NCBI RefSeq assembly: GCF_001651855.1
Contig: NZ_LNQC01000073.1
Location: 99,544 to 146,295 of the forward strand
Length of the DNA stretch: 46,752 nucleotides
Direction: 5' to 3'
Origin: Sinorhizobium americanum
Lineage (GTDB): Bacteria; Pseudomonadota; Alphaproteobacteria; Rhizobiales; Rhizobiaceae
The notes under the pieces were generated by a model. It was not told the DNA's origin, ran no database searches, and was given only the letters and a program-made list of their open reading frames with translations. Position 1 is the stretch's first letter, and each line of letters opens with the position of its first letter. The translations under genes were made by a program, and so were the position numbers. This document shows, in pieces, positions 36,575 through 46,726 of this stretch.

Positions 36575-36883
36575 ATGGCAACCATCGGCACCTTCACCAC
36601 CTCCGAAACCGGCTTCAACGGCTCGATCCGCACGCTCGCCCTCAACGTCAAGGCCCGCATCGCCCGCATCGAAAACCCCTCCGACAAGGGCCCGCACTTC
36701 CGCATCTACGCAGGCAATGTCGAGCTCGGCGCCGCCTGGCAGAAGCGCTCCGAGCAGGACCGTGATTACCTCTCGGTCAAGCTCGACGACCCGAGCTTCC
36801 CCGCGCCGATCTACGCAACGCTCACCGAAGTCGAAGGCGAGGACGGCTACCAGCTGATCTGGTCCCGCCCCAACCGGGACTGA
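36575..36883 (+). CDS. DUF736 family protein
   Basis: A 102-residue DUF736 protein, starting [20 protein letters not shown] and carrying the family pattern of [22 protein letters not shown] and [19 protein letters not shown]. The family is abundant on alphaproteobacterial plasmids and its function is unknown; the compact beta-rich sequence suggests a small single-domain protein. It has its own leader hairpin and terminator, so it is probably transcribed alone and strongly. Confidence 0.88.
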   Translation: MATIGTFTTSETGFNGSIRTLALNVKARIARIENPSDKGPHFRIYAGNVELGAAWQKRSEQDRDYLSVKLDDPSFPAPIYATLTEVEGEDGYQLIWSRPNRD

Positions 36884-36894
36884 GACCCGGACAA

Positions 36895-36970
36895 GGCCCC
36901 GCCCGCAAGGCGGGGCCACTTGGTGCAAGGACAAGCCGGAAGCAGGCATCGAGCCTGCCGCCGGCTTTTT
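36895..36970 (+). terminator. Terminator of the DUF736 gene
   Basis: A strong 9-bp hairpin, GGCCCCGCC (36895-36903) with GGCGGGGCC (36909-36917). It is followed by a second stem, AAGCCGG/CCGGCTT (36933-36939, 36961-36967), with an inner GCAGGC/GCCTGC, running into five T. The rest of the gap to 37205 holds no gene that I can see. Confidence 0.8.
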
Positions 36971-37205
36971 CGGTGCGATGCGGAGAGGGACTATTGTCTG
37001 CTCAGATGAGGTTATTGTGCCGGGAGCAAATGCCGGCGTCAAAGGACGCGCGGTTCCCCCAATTTTGCCTCCGCTTCGTACCTGCGCTCCAACAAAATCG
37101 GCTCCCCCACGCGCCGGCTCCGCCGGTCGCTTCCGCGTTCCTTGACCCGCGTCATCTCTTCCCGGTCTGCGGCCTCGTCTTTCACGAACTCAAGGAGATG
37201 AGACG

Positions 37206-37370
37206 ATGACCATCGAACAGCACGTCGAAGAATTGCGGGCCGAGCTCAAGAGCGCCTGCGATGCCGTCGAGCGCCGCCAGATCCAGGCCGAGCTCGAGCT
37301 GGCCCAAGCTGGCCTGGCCGTGATGCTTGCCGAACAGGACGGTGCGATCGAGACCGGGCCGCCCTTCTGA
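37206..37370 (+). CDS. Small helical protein, 54 residues
   Basis: Starts MTIEQHVEELRAELKSACDA and ends IETGPPF behind AAGGAG (37191-37196). It is almost entirely a charged amphipathic helix with heptad-like Leu spacing, so probably a coiled coil or small DNA-associated factor. Good coding character and a terminator overlapping its stop support it as real. Function unknown; such small proteins accompany DUF736 genes on rhizobial plasmids. Confidence 0.65.
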   Translation: MTIEQHVEELRAELKSACDAVERRQIQAELELAQAGLAVMLAEQDGAIETGPPF

Positions 37371-37384
37371 GGCGGCACCTTTTT
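37358..37384 (+). terminator. Intrinsic terminator overlapping the stop codon
   Basis: GCCGCC (37358-37363) with GGCGGC (37371-37376), a 7-nt loop containing the TGA stop, then five T. Confidence 0.7.
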
Positions 37385-37523
37385 GAGCCGGTCCGCCGGA
37401 TCCACCGGGGTCACGGCTGTCAGGGTTTCCCCCCCGACCCTGTCCTCCGGCTGCTCGCCTGCGTAAAGGACGGCGCGGCCCAGCGGCGCCGATGAGGCAT
37501 CATGGCCCGCTCCGGCGAGTCTC

Positions 37524-37781
37524 TCATGTTGGCGCGGAGGCGCGCGGACGATAGCCGCGTTTTCGCTTCCGTCGCAGCAGATCGAGAAACAGTTCGACGG
37601 CTTCCTCTTCCCGCCCGAAATGATGGATCATTGTCTGACCCTTTGCGCCAATGCGGCCCCACCTCCTGAGCAGGCAAACATCCCCGAACAGGTTCGGCTC
37701 GATCGACATGGCGTAGTAGCGCGCCATGTTCCTTGCCGCATCCGTGCGTTCGACATAGAGGTGATAGGGCTGCGAGATCAT
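37524..37781 (-). CDS. WGR domain protein
   Basis: An 85-residue single-domain WGR protein. Seen: YHLYVERTDAARNMARYYAMSIEPNLFGDVCLLRRWGRIGAKGQ, with the name-giving Trp-Gly-Arg, then EEEAVELFLDLLRRKRKRGY. WGR domains bind nucleic acids and occur in DNA-repair proteins and as small plasmid-borne proteins. I chose the ATG at 37781 (MISQPYHLYVER) over an upstream TTG. It is on the minus strand between a plus-strand small gene and the nuclease gene. Confidence 0.82.
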   Translation of the reverse strand: MISQPYHLYVERTDAARNMARYYAMSIEPNLFGDVCLLRRWGRIGAKGQTMIHHFGREEEAVELFLDLLRRKRKRGYRPRASAPT

Positions 37782-37979
37782 GAGATCAGAATCGCCGATC
37801 CCGGGAATCACGTCCAACGACAGTTATGAATCGTTCGGCAAGGATCGATTCACATCAGTGATAATAAGCGAGGCCTTCCGCAGGGATTTGAGCAAAACGC
37901 CTGCGGCGCACGCCCCATTCGCTCGCGCAACCCGCGAGAGCAGTTTTGGCCATCCGAGTGACGATTGTCTCGCGACATC

Positions 37980-38546
37980 TTAGCCGCACCACCCGTGTCT
38001 TGCGCCATCCCAGCGCCTCGCGAGGCCTTCATCGATGAGACTGTCTCCTAGTGAGCGCCCTCCTCGCGTGACGGTACGGAGCTTGCGGCCGTATTTGTCC
38101 TCGTCGCTCCAACCGGCCGATAGCGAGAATTTTCCGGCATTGAGCAGCGCCAGCAGGTGTGCCTTCGCCGCCTCGCCTTTGATCCGTTCCGCCTCGCAGC
38201 GCGGCGGGCTGAGTTCCGGCGTGTCGATATCCGCGATGCGGATCTTCTCCCCCTTAAACCAGAACGTGTCGCCATCGACGACGCAGTTCTTTCGCGTGCT
38301 ATCACTGCAGAATGAAAACGCGGCCGCCGACGTATCCGTCGGAGGCATGTAGGTGAGAGCGAGGACACCCGAGAGATCGCCGGCGCCGCCGAAGGCAAGC
38401 CATCCTCCCGCAGCAATGATGATGGCTAAGATGACCGCTGTCCGCGATGTGTGCCGGCCGTTCTTTCCCGATCGGGGCCATTTTCCCTTTGGGCGATTTC
38501 GATCTTTCCTGCTGCCGGACTTCCGCGCTTCTGATCGGAACCACAT
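37980..38546 (-). CDS. Membrane-anchored thermonuclease-like protein, probable frameshift at N-terminus
   Basis: A 188-residue staphylococcal-nuclease-like protein. It has one N-terminal membrane segment (RTAVILAIIIAAGGWLAFGG), then the nuclease fold: NCVVDGDTFWFKGEKIRIADIDTPELS with the calcium-binding Asp and catalytic Arg/Glu, and KYGRKLRTV with the second Arg. Exported or periplasmic DNA cleavage is expected. The ATG at 38546 gives an unconvincing start. In the next frame a better N-terminus, VAKSNVVPIRSAEVRQQERS, begins at a GTG (38559) with GAGG upstream and meets this frame at a run of four A (38481-38484 on the plus strand as TTTT). One extra base there would explain it. Confidence 0.7.
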   Translation of the reverse strand: MWFRSEARKSGSRKDRNRPKGKWPRSGKNGRHTSRTAVILAIIIAAGGWLAFGGAGDLSGVLALTYMPPTDTSAAAFSFCSDSTRKNCVVDGDTFWFKGEKIRIADIDTPELSPPRCEAERIKGEAAKAHLLALLNAGKFSLSAGWSDEDKYGRKLRTVTRGGRSLGDSLIDEGLARRWDGARHGWCG

Positions 38547-38789
38547 TCGATTTCGCCACTTGCCCGTCCTCTTCAGTTTGGCTCAACCTATCTTGGACTC
38601 GGTTTCATCTGTCTTCACGGACATGCCGAGCTTCGGGTGGTGTGCGAGGAGCGGGGCGCAGTCGGTCCCGCCTCCCTTCGGGCCACTTTGTTGAGGCTCC
38701 TGCGGCTGCGCTGTTCCCACTCCTCGCACGACGAGAATTCCCGAAATCCCGCCCTGAGACGGCCGCTATGCTGATTTCTCCGATGCTCT

Positions 38790-40766
38790 TCATCTCTCCG
38801 GATCGACCTTGCTCGTTGCACTGCGCGTCGGCCGATCAAGCAAGCTCGCTGCGTGTTTCTCGGCTTCGGAAAACCCGTTCTTGCCCACGCACCCCTTCAT
38901 ATCGTCACGCCGGAACCAGATCGCGCGTCCGCAGCGCAACGGCGCATTTCCGGCGGTGAAAACGATCTGTTCGTCGGCACGCATGCGCAGCACCTCATGC
39001 GGCTGGATCAGCGGTCGAGCTGCAAGTTGCTTCGATCGTGTGCGCGATGACCCTTTCGACTGGACAGTGCGGCTGACCTGGTCAATCTCCACCGTCGTTG
39101 TGCCGCAACGGCGGGAAATGTATTCCGCAGTCTCCGGATCGTTGATCGCGGCGAAGGAAATCCAGCTGGCGCTCTCGAACCACTTGCTGGCGGCTTCTCG
39201 GCCGCCATAGGTCTCGCGCATCTGACCGATCGACTGGTAGATCATAGTAAGAGTGATCCCATACTTACGGCCGGCGTCCCGGGCGGTCTCCAGGATCCGC
39301 ATGTAACCAAGGCGCGCCACCTCATCGAGGACGAAGAGCGCCCTCCCCTGCATCGCGCCATTGCGGTTGTAGATCGCGTTCAGAAACGAACCGATGATGA
39401 CGCGCGCCAGGCCCGAATGCGTCTCCAGTGTCTTGAGATCGACGTTGATGAAGACGTCCGTCTTTCCTCCGGCAAGATCGCTCGTCGTGAAGGTCGTTCC
39501 CGAAACCAGGGCGGCGTAGTTCGGGTAGGACAGCCAGTGCGTTTCCTTCACCGCGTTGGCGTAGACCCCCGAAAAGGTCTCCGGCGTCATGTTGACGAAG
39601 GCAGCGACATTTTCCTTCACAAAATCCGAGTCCGAGTTTTCGTAGATCGACTGCAGGCGCTGGCGCAACTTGGGTTCCGGCTCGGAGAGATTCTTTCGCA
39701 CCTGCCGGAGCGTCTGGTCGGTTTCCTTAGTGTGGCCGGAGAGGCAAACGTCGGCCATGAGCGCTGTCAGCAGTTGCAGCGCCGAGCCGCGAAAGAAGTC
39801 ATCGCGGACGCCACGCGCGCCACCGCTGTCGCTCATGATCCACGAAGCAACGGAGGCGATATCCTCCTCTTTCGTTCCGCCGAAGCGGCCGATCCAGTCG
39901 AGCGCGTTGAAACCGATCTCGGAGTGTTTCGGATCGAGAACGAAGACGTCGCGGTTGGCGTTCCCACGGTGCTTCGAAACCATCGGCGCTACTTCGTTTG
40001 ACGGATCGAGGACGACGAGCGCGCCACCCCATTTGAGCGCCGTCGGGATCGTGACTGACGTCGTCTTGAAGCCGCCGGAGCCGGCGAAGACGATTCCGTG
40101 CGACGAGCCGAACGAGCCGTCGAAGCAAAGCAGGGGCGACGTGCCGCCCGCTCCCCACGTCTCGGCGCTGTCGGCGCGAAACGATTGTCCAGCGACGCTG
40201 TCCCTGTCGACACGGTAGCGCTCGCCAATGACGATGCCGCCGCTCTCGGGAAACAGCGTTCCGGCTTGCGACAGCTTTATCCAGTCGGCCTCGCCGTGCA
40301 GAGCCCGCTTGCCGTAGATGCGTTTCGGTTCGGCTCTGGCGAAAGCGGCGTTGCCGCCAATCGCTACCCGAATGCCGAACAGCGCCGACATCAGCGCGAT
40401 GGTGGCCCCGATCGCAGTCGCGGGATCGAGATAGTTGAATATGGACTTGCCGGCCGGGACCTGTTCGGCGAATGCGGAGAGCCTCATTGTCTCGCGTATG
40501 GCTGCGATGAAGAGCGCCCCTATCGCACCCGCGACGACGCCCCATCCGATCGTCCTGATCCTCATCGAGCCCGCGCTCGCGAGCAGGAAGGAGATACCGA
40601 CGAGCGACACGACGACATAGGGCAAAGTGATGCCGGCGCGGCCGAGCATCTGCCGTGCGGCATCCGTCTTGCCGAATTCGGAAAGCGATTGTTCGATCCC
40701 GCTCATGCCCGTGGCCGAGAGGATCATCAACACGCAGGGTGCAAGGAAAAGCAGGATCCTAGTCAT
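38790..40766 (-). CDS. traG: Conjugal coupling protein TraG (VirD4-like)
   Basis: A 658-residue type IV coupling protein, the inner-membrane ATPase that passes the relaxase-DNA complex to the secretion channel. N-terminal membrane segments ([36 protein letters not shown]) precede Walker [10 protein letters not shown] near residue 227 and Walker [12 protein letters not shown] near 475. The start at 40766 (MTRILLFL) fits the family and overlaps traD by 8 bp; an upstream ATG is rejected. The traC-D-G order and minus-strand orientation match Ti plasmids. The mating channel (Mpf) genes are not in the window. Confidence 0.95.
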   Translation of the reverse strand: MTRILLFLAPCVLMILSATGMSGIEQSLSEFGKTDAARQMLGRAGITLPYVVVSLVGISFLLASAGSMRIRTIGWGVVAGAIGALFIAAIRETMRLSAFAEQVPAGKSIFNYLDPATAIGATIALMSALFGIRVAIGGNAAFARAEPKRIYGKRALHGEADWIKLSQAGTLFPESGGIVIGERYRVDRDSVAGQSFRADSAETWGAGGTSPLLCFDGSFGSSHGIVFAGSGGFKTTSVTIPTALKWGGALVVLDPSNEVAPMVSKHRGNANRDVFVLDPKHSEIGFNALDWIGRFGGTKEEDIASVASWIMSDSGGARGVRDDFFRGSALQLLTALMADVCLSGHTKETDQTLRQVRKNLSEPEPKLRQRLQSIYENSDSDFVKENVAAFVNMTPETFSGVYANAVKETHWLSYPNYAALVSGTTFTTSDLAGGKTDVFINVDLKTLETHSGLARVIIGSFLNAIYNRNGAMQGRALFVLDEVARLGYMRILETARDAGRKYGITLTMIYQSIGQMRETYGGREAASKWFESASWISFAAINDPETAEYISRRCGTTTVEIDQVSRTVQSKGSSRTRSKQLAARPLIQPHEVLRMRADEQIVFTAGNAPLRCGRAIWFRRDDMKGCVGKNGFSEAEKHAASLLDRPTRSATSKVDPER

Positions 40767-40974
40767 TGGCCTCACCGAAGGCCTCTGCACCGATCGCCAT
40801 TAGCCGGGAGCACTCCTGCTCGTCTCCCTTCAGCCTACGCCTGGCATCGATAAGGAGCCCAAGCAGCAGCGCCCGCTTCTCGTAGCGTAGCCCCGCCTTG
40901 ACGATCAATCCGCCGAGTTCGATTTTTTCGCGCGTATCCTTCTTGCGGGCATCGGATGTCGTGGTTCTTCGCAT
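40759..40974 (-). CDS. traD: Conjugal transfer protein TraD
   Basis: A 71-residue basic protein, [20 protein letters not shown] then [26 protein letters not shown], the Ti-type TraD. It lies between traC and traG and helps DNA processing in transfer, precise role unclear. The ATG at 40974 excludes a long non-family N-terminal extension. Confidence 0.88.
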   Translation of the reverse strand: MRRTTTSDARKKDTREKIELGGLIVKAGLRYEKRALLLGLLIDARRRLKGDEQECSRLMAIGAEAFGEAND

Positions 40975-40978
40975 CCGC

Positions 40979-41275
40979 TCAAGCCTCGCCAGCCCTGCCC
41001 TGAGCCGCGCCAGCCGCGTTCTGCGCGGATGGCGTGCTGCTCTCTCCGGCGCCGGCAGCCCTCTTTCCTCCGGTCGAACGGGCCTCGCCTCCGCGAAAGC
41101 GTTTCGCCACATCCTCGAATGCCGCCTGCAGTTCACCTTCCTCGATCTCGATCTCGCCGAACCCGGCCTTGAGCGCGATCCGGCCGATGCGCTCGGCCTC
41201 GCGGGTCTCGGCTAGCTTGAGCTGCTCCTGGAGCTTGGCGATTTCGTCGCGAATTCTAAAAGCTGGTTTTTTCAT
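40979..41275 (-). CDS. traC: Conjugal transfer protein TraC
   Basis: A 98-residue Ti-type TraC, starting [20 protein letters not shown], with an N-terminal coiled-coil-like helix and [22 protein letters not shown]; the tail is Ala/Gly-rich. Probably an auxiliary relaxosome protein. ATG 41275 has AAGGAG 10 bp upstream. It is transcribed away from oriT, divergent from traA. Confidence 0.88.
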   Translation of the reverse strand: MKKPAFRIRDEIAKLQEQLKLAETREAERIGRIALKAGFGEIEIEEGELQAAFEDVAKRFRGGEARSTGGKRAAGAGESSTPSAQNAAGAAQGRAGEA

Positions 41276-41420
41276 TTCGGCGGTCTCCTTTGGGCGCGAA
41301 AGCCTGTCTTTCGAACCCAATCTTCCGGAGGTGAGTGCGGAACGCACTACTGTGAATCATACAATCGCCAACGGCGATGCTTTCGCGAATGATCCCGGCC
41401 GCTCGGCGAGAGCGGCATCC

Positions 41421-41452
41421 AAGGGCGCAATTATACGTCGCTGGCGCGACGT
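41421..41452. other. Origin of transfer (oriT)
   Basis: AAGGGCGCAATTAT (41421-41434) beside the inverted repeat ACGTCGC (41435-41441)/GCGACGT (41446-41452). Read on the minus strand this gives TATAATTGCGCCCTT, the nick region shared by Ti plasmids and RSF1010-like oriTs. By that homology the cut is after TATAATTG and the leading strand proceeds towards lower coordinates, through traC, D, G and then the accessory genes. Confidence 0.85.
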
Positions 41453-41524
41453 TCTTCTTGAGGCCCGGCGGGGCCGATCTCGCTGTCGAACACGTTGATT
41501 CCGCTCGTAATCGGGAATTCCGCC

Positions 41525-44500
41525 GTGGCCGTCCCTCATTTCTCCGTTAGCATTGTCGCTCGCGGCTCCGGCCGCAGCGCCGTGCTGTCGGCGGCTTATC
41601 GGCATTGCGCCAAAATGGGCTTCGAGCGGGAAGCCCGGACGATCGACTACACCCGCAAGCAGGGGCTCTTGCACGAAGAGTTCGTCGTTCCGGCCGATGC
41701 ACCGGAGTGGCTGCGGGCGATGATCGCAGATCATTCGGTGTCTGGCGCGTCCGAAGCCTTCTGGAACAAAGTCGAGGGATTCGAGAAACGCGCCGATGCG
41801 CAACTCGCCAAAGACATAACGATCGCGCTCCCAATCGAACTTTCGACGGAGCAGAACATCGTGCTGATACGGGATTTCATCGACCGCCACGTCACCTCGA
41901 AAGGTATGGTTGCCGACTGGGTCTATCACGATGCACCCGGCAACCCGCATGTGCACCTGATGACGACGCTGCGACCGCTTACCGAAGATGGATTCGGCGC
42001 TAAGAAAATTGCAGTCCTCGGGCCCGACGGCACTCCGATCCGCAACAATTCCGGCAAGATCCTCTATGAGCTTTGGGCCGGCAGCGCCGCCGACTTCAAT
42101 GCCTTCCGCGATGGCTGGTTCGCCTGCCAGAACAAGCATCTGTCACTTGCCGGCCTCGATATACGGATCGACGGCCGGTCCTTCGAGAAGCAGGGAATCG
42201 AGCTCACGCCGACCATTCATCTCGGCGTCGGGGCCAAGGCGATCGAGCGGAAGCCAGCGGAAGCCGGCCGGGACATTTCGCTGGAACGGCTGGAGCTGCA
42301 GGAAGAGCGTCGAGGCGAAAACGCCCGCCGCATCCAGCGCCGTCCGGAGATCGTTCTCGACCTGATCACCCGGGAGAAAAGCGTCTTCGACGAGCGCGAT
42401 GTCGCCAAGATCCTGCACCGCTATTTCGACGATGCCGGCCGGTTCCATAGCCTGATGGCAAGAATCCTGCAGAGCCCGGAAACGCTCCGCCTCGAGCGCG
42501 AGCGCATTGATTTTGCGAGCGGGCTTCGTGCACCGGCGAAATACACGACGAGGGAGCTGATCCGGCTCGAAGCCGAGATGGCCGACCGGGCAAACTGGCT
42601 CTCTCTACAATCGTCCCATGGTATTCGAGACGCCGTGCTGGAGGCGACTTTTGCGCGTCACACTCGTCTGTCGGAAGAGCAGAAGGCCGCTATCGCTCAC
42701 GTTGTTGCGGGAGAAAGGATCGCCGCTGTGATCGGCCGTGCCGGCGCCGGCAAGACGACGATGATGAAGGCGGCCCGCGAGGCCTGGGAGGCCGCCGGCT
42801 ACCGCGTTGTAGGTGGCGCGCTTGCCGGCAAAGCCGCCGAGGGCCTGGAAAAGGAAGCTGGCATTCTGTCCCGTACGCTGTCGTCATGGGAGCTTCGCTG
42901 GAGCGAGGGCCGTGATCTGATCCACGACAGGACCGTCTTCGTGCTTGATGAGGCCGGAATGGTCTCGTCCAGACAGATGGCGCTGTTCGTCGAAACGGCA
43001 ACCAAGGCCGGCGCCAAGCTCGTGCTCATCGGCGATCCGCAACAGCTCCAACCGATTGAGGCCGGAGCCGCGTTCCGCGCCATTGCCGATCGTATCGGTT
43101 ATGCCGAGCTCGGAACCATCTACCGCCAACGCGAGCAGTGGATGCGCGACGCCTCGCTTGATTTGGCACGCGGGAATGTCGGCAAAGCGGTCGAGGCCTA
43201 TCGTGCACATGGGCACGTCACTGGCTCGGCGCTCAAAACCGAGGCAATGCAGGCGCTGATCACCGATTGGAACCGCGACTACGATCCAACCAGAACTTCG
43301 CTGATCCTCGCTCATCTTCGTCGCGACGTTCGCATGCTCAACGAAATGGCGCGCGCAAAGCTCGTCGAGCGCGGCATCGTCGACGAGGGATTTGCCTTCA
43401 GGACTGAGGACGGAAGCCGCAAGTTCGCCACCGGCGACCAGATTGTCTTCCTGAAGAACGAGGGCGCGCTCGGGGTCAAGAACGGCATGTTGGCGAAGGT
43501 AGTCGACGCAGCGCCCGGCCGCATCGTTGCTGAAGTCGGAGAAGCCGAACACCGGCGGCGGGTTACGGTCGAGAGCCGCTTCTACAATAACGTCGATCTC
43601 GGCTATGCCACCACGATTCACAAGAGCCAGGGTGTCACCGTCGATCGGGTCAAGGTGCTGGCGTCCTTGTCGCTCGACCGCCATCTTGCTTACGTCGCCA
43701 TGACACGTCATCGCGAGGATCTTGCCATTTATTACGGCCGTCGGTCTTTCGCCAAGGCCGGCGGCCTGATTCCGATCCTGTCGCGGAAAAACGCCAAGGA
43801 AACCACGCTCGATTATGCGAACGGCCGCTTGTACCGCCAGGCGCTCCGCTTTGCCAGGGCTCGGGGTTTCCACCTCGTCAGTGTCGCCCGAACGCTCGTC
43901 CGCGATCGGCTCGAATGGACAGTCCGCCAGAAATCGAGGTTCGCCGAGCTCGGCGCACGTCTCTCAGCGATCGCCGGCAAGCTCGGTTTGTCTGCTGCCG
44001 CAGCCGGGACCTCTCAACCGCGCACCGTCAAGGAGTTGAAACCCATGGTCTCCGGCATCACCACCTTCGCGAAATCTCTCGAGCAGGCTGTCGAGGACAG
44101 GCTTGCCGCCGATCCCGGCTTGATGAAGCAATGGCAGGAAGTCTCGGCACGTTTCCATCTTGTCTATGCCCAGCCGGAAGCGGCGTTCAAAGCCGCCGAT
44201 GTCGACGCGATGCTGAAGGACGGAGCTGCCGCAAAAACCACGATATCCAGGATCGGTTCGGAGCCCAAAGCCTTTGGCCCGCTGAAGGGCAAGACCGGCA
44301 TGCTAGTTAGCCGCGCGGAGAAGCAGACCCGTGAAACAGCCATCGCCAACGCTCCCGCACTGGCGCGGAATCTCGAACGCTATCTGCGTCAACGGACCGT
44401 GGCGGCACGCAAGTATGTAATCGAAGAACGCGCCATGCGACTGAAGGTGGCATTCCACATCCCGGCTCTGTCGCCGGCGGCAAAGCAGACGCTCGAGCGC

Positions 44501-44836
44501 GTCCGAGACGCCATCGACCGAAACGATCTTCCCGCAGGGCTCGAATACGCGGTTGCCGACAAGATGGTGAAAGCGGAGCTCGAAGGATTTTCCAGAGCCG
44601 TTTCGGAGCGTTTCGGCGAACGGACCTTCTTGCCCCTTGCCGCCAAGGACACGGGCGGACAGGCGTTCCAGTCTGTGAGCGACGGCATGTCGGAAGCGCA
44701 GAAAGCGGAGTTGCAATCCGCCTGGAATTCGATGCGTACGGTGCAGCAACTTGCAGCCCATGAGCGCACCGCCGAGGCGCTGAAGCAGGCGGAAACGATG
44801 CGCCAGACGAAGAGCCAGGGGCTCTCCCTGAAATGA
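41525..44836 (+). CDS. traA: Relaxase-helicase TraA
   Basis: A 1,103-residue Ti-type TraA that nicks oriT and unwinds the transferred strand. I take the GTG at 41525 ([20 protein letters not shown]) as start; a TTG at 41495 is possible. The MobA-type relaxase domain has the catalytic Tyr25 (SAAYRHC) and the metal-binding histidines in [10 protein letters not shown] (about 140-146). The RecD-like helicase has Walker [10 protein letters not shown] near 404 and [10 protein letters not shown], followed by GDPQQLQP and the C-terminal [15 protein letters not shown] long C-terminal region follows. It is divergent from traC across oriT and coupled to traF by ATGA. Confidence 0.96.
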   Translation: MAVPHFSVSIVARGSGRSAVLSAAYRHCAKMGFEREARTIDYTRKQGLLHEEFVVPADAPEWLRAMIADHSVSGASEAFWNKVEGFEKRADAQLAKDITIALPIELSTEQNIVLIRDFIDRHVTSKGMVADWVYHDAPGNPHVHLMTTLRPLTEDGFGAKKIAVLGPDGTPIRNNSGKILYELWAGSAADFNAFRDGWFACQNKHLSLAGLDIRIDGRSFEKQGIELTPTIHLGVGAKAIERKPAEAGRDISLERLELQEERRGENARRIQRRPEIVLDLITREKSVFDERDVAKILHRYFDDAGRFHSLMARILQSPETLRLERERIDFASGLRAPAKYTTRELIRLEAEMADRANWLSLQSSHGIRDAVLEATFARHTRLSEEQKAAIAHVVAGERIAAVIGRAGAGKTTMMKAAREAWEAAGYRVVGGALAGKAAEGLEKEAGILSRTLSSWELRWSEGRDLIHDRTVFVLDEAGMVSSRQMALFVETATKAGAKLVLIGDPQQLQPIEAGAAFRAIADRIGYAELGTIYRQREQWMRDASLDLARGNVGKAVEAYRAHGHVTGSALKTEAMQALITDWNRDYDPTRTSLILAHLRRDVRMLNEMARAKLVERGIVDEGFAFRTEDGSRKFATGDQIVFLKNEGALGVKNGMLAKVVDAAPGRIVAEVGEAEHRRRVTVESRFYNNVDLGYATTIHKSQGVTVDRVKVLASLSLDRHLAYVAMTRHREDLAIYYGRRSFAKAGGLIPILSRKNAKETTLDYANGRLYRQALRFARARGFHLVSVARTLVRDRLEWTVRQKSRFAELGARLSAIAGKLGLSAAAAGTSQPRTVKELKPMVSGITTFAKSLEQAVEDRLAADPGLMKQWQEVSARFHLVYAQPEAAFKAADVDAMLKDGAAAKTTISRIGSEPKAFGPLKGKTGMLVSRAEKQTRETAIANAPALARNLERYLRQRTVAARKYVIEERAMRLKVAFHIPALSPAAKQTLERVRDAIDRNDLPAGLEYAVADKMVKAELEGFSRAVSERFGERTFLPLAAKDTGGQAFQSVSDGMSEAQKAELQSAWNSMRTVQQLAAHERTAEALKQAETMRQTKSQGLSLK

Positions 44837-45399
44837 GGGCTGGAGCTGAAAAACGCCTACCGATTATCCCGCGACGGAGGCTAACGGCTAGCATTCTGTC
44901 GGTGGCCGCGGCCGTCATCGTCCTTATCGCAGTAGCTGGCTTCCTGGGCGGCTATCGGATCAACCAGACTCCAAGCGAGGCTCTCGGTCTCTGGCGCATT
45001 GTTCCGCTACATCGTCCGCCGGGCGTCGGAGATCTGCTGTTTGTCTGCCCAGCCGGGAAGGCCGCCATGCCCGAGGCAAGAGCGCGGGGATATCTCCGCT
45101 CCGGTCTTTGCCCGGGCCGTGTCGCGCCGCTCATCAAGACAGTCGTCGCCGTCGCTGGGCAGCACGTCGAAATCGGCGCCGAGGTGACGATCGATGGGCG
45201 CGCGCTTCCTTCCTCCGCTCTGGCAGAGCATGACGGAAAAGGTCGGCCGCTGAGGCCTTTCCCAAGCGGCGTCGTGCCAGACGGACACGTCTTTCTGCAT
45301 TCCTCGTTCGTCGGCTCCTACGATTCCCGCTACTTCGGGCCTCTCCCGGCTTCCGGCGTTCTCGGCCTGGCGCAGGAGGTGCTGACCTATGCGCCGTGA
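44833..45399 (+). CDS. traF: Conjugal transfer peptidase TraF
   Basis: A 188-residue S26-type peptidase that matures (and in RP4 cyclises) the pilin. One N-terminal membrane segment ([21 protein letters not shown]) precedes the catalytic Ser48 in [11 protein letters not shown]; the general-base Lys lies near 102 in [14 protein letters not shown]. The C-terminal [17 protein letters not shown] box is typical. ATG overlaps the traA stop by 4 bp; the traB start lies inside its end. Confidence 0.93.
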   Translation: MRAGAEKRLPIIPRRRLTASILSVAAAVIVLIAVAGFLGGYRINQTPSEALGLWRIVPLHRPPGVGDLLFVCPAGKAAMPEARARGYLRSGLCPGRVAPLIKTVVAVAGQHVEIGAEVTIDGRALPSSALAEHDGKGRPLRPFPSGVVPDGHVFLHSSFVGSYDSRYFGPLPASGVLGLAQEVLTYAP

Positions 45400-46552
45400 T
45401 TGGCTCCGGCCAACGCTGCTCATCATCGCGTCGGTCATCGCCGGTACGGTAGCATGGAACGGCGATCTCTTGCTGCTGCCGATCGCGCTGGGATTCCCCG
45501 TCCTGTGGTCGCTGGCGCGAACGAGGTCCGCGGCAACACTCGTTTCGATCGGGTACTTCCTGGCGGCGTCGCGTGGCCTGCCGCAAGGTGTGGCAACTTT
45601 CTATGCCTCGGATCTCTGGCCGGGCCTGCTGCTGTGGCTAAGTGCCTCCGCTAGCTTTGTCTCGTTACACGCGCTGCTTTGGACGAAGGATACCGGCAGC
45701 CTGCCCTACCGCTATGTCCAGGCGGCCGTCCTTATGACGGTTCCGCCTCTCGGTATTACCGGCTGGGCTCATCCCGTCACGGCTGCCGGCGTGCTATTTC
45801 CGGGATGGGGATGGTGGGGCCTGGCGGCGACGACAGCCGGCGTTGCGGGTCTCGTCTCACGCCTAAGGACGGCTGTTGCTATCGCCCTCGCCGGCTTCTG
45901 GCTCGGGTCCGCCGCGTTCTGGACGGATCCGACGCCACCGCAAGCGTGGCAGGGCGTCAATCTCGAACTGGGTGCTTCGCTTGGGCGGGACACCAGCATA
46001 CAGCGTCACCGTGATCTGATTGCCAGAGTGAAGGATCGAGCAGCCGAGGACCTCCGCTACATTGCTCTTCCCGAGAGTACCTTGGGTTTCTGGACGCCGA
46101 GGATCGAGCGGCTGTGGACGCGGTCGCTGGAGGGGCGGGACATCACGATTCTCGCGGGTGCCGCGGTCGTCAACGCACGCGGATACGATAACGTGCTCAT
46201 CGCGCTGTCTGCCCAGGGTGGTCAGATCCTCTACCGGGAACGGATGCCGGTGCCGGGTTCAATGTGGCAGCCGTGGCGAGCGCTTTTAGAGGAAAGCGGC
46301 GGGGCGCGGGCGCACTTCTTCGCAAACCCGATTCTCACTCTCGGAGCCACACGAGTCGCACCACTGATCTGCTATGAGCAACTGATCGTCTGGCCAATCC
46401 TTCAATCGATGCTTAGTGATCCGGATCTGATCGTGGCTGTCGGCAACGGCTGGTGGACAAAAGGGACGTCCATTGTCGCCATCCAGCGTGCCAGCACCGC
46501 GGCCTGGGCGAAGCTGTTCGCAAAACCGGTTGTTTTTTCCTTCAACACCTGA
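45389..46552 (+). CDS. traB: Conjugal transfer protein TraB
   Basis: A 387-residue TraB of the Ti type: an N-terminal membrane half (at least five hydrophobic segments) and a C-terminal nitrilase-like domain. The glutamate ([12 protein letters not shown]) and cysteine (APLICYEQL) of the family are visible, but the position of the usual catalytic lysine reads [11 protein letters not shown], so activity may differ or be lost. Start overlaps traF by 11 bp. Confidence 0.9.
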   Translation: MRRDWLRPTLLIIASVIAGTVAWNGDLLLLPIALGFPVLWSLARTRSAATLVSIGYFLAASRGLPQGVATFYASDLWPGLLLWLSASASFVSLHALLWTKDTGSLPYRYVQAAVLMTVPPLGITGWAHPVTAAGVLFPGWGWWGLAATTAGVAGLVSRLRTAVAIALAGFWLGSAAFWTDPTPPQAWQGVNLELGASLGRDTSIQRHRDLIARVKDRAAEDLRYIALPESTLGFWTPRIERLWTRSLEGRDITILAGAAVVNARGYDNVLIALSAQGGQILYRERMPVPGSMWQPWRALLEESGGARAHFFANPILTLGATRVAPLICYEQLIVWPILQSMLSDPDLIVAVGNGWWTKGTSIVAIQRASTAAWAKLFAKPVVFSFNT

Positions 46553-46587
46553 TGGCGCCCTCAATACACGATGCCCAAGGAGACACC

Positions 46588-46710
46588 ATGCTCGACGCTG
46601 CCCTGATCAAAGACTGTGCCCACCCTTCCCTGAAGCCCGCGATCGTTGAACAGTTCGTGACGGCGGCCGGATCGTACGCATCCGAGGAGGGCCGCCTTGC
46701 TGAGAAGTGA
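46588..46710 (+). pseudogene. traH: Truncated conjugal transfer gene traH
   Basis: ATG 46588 with AAGGAG upstream opens MLDAALIKDCAHPSLKPAIV-EQFVTAAGS, the start of Ti-type TraH, but after about 29 residues the sequence changes to YASEEGRLAEK and stops, 40 residues in total against about 200 in full-length TraH. The break probably reflects an insertion or rearrangement right of traB. It follows traB in the usual traAFBH order. Confidence 0.75.
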
Positions 46711-46726
46711 GGCGAACTGGATGTTC

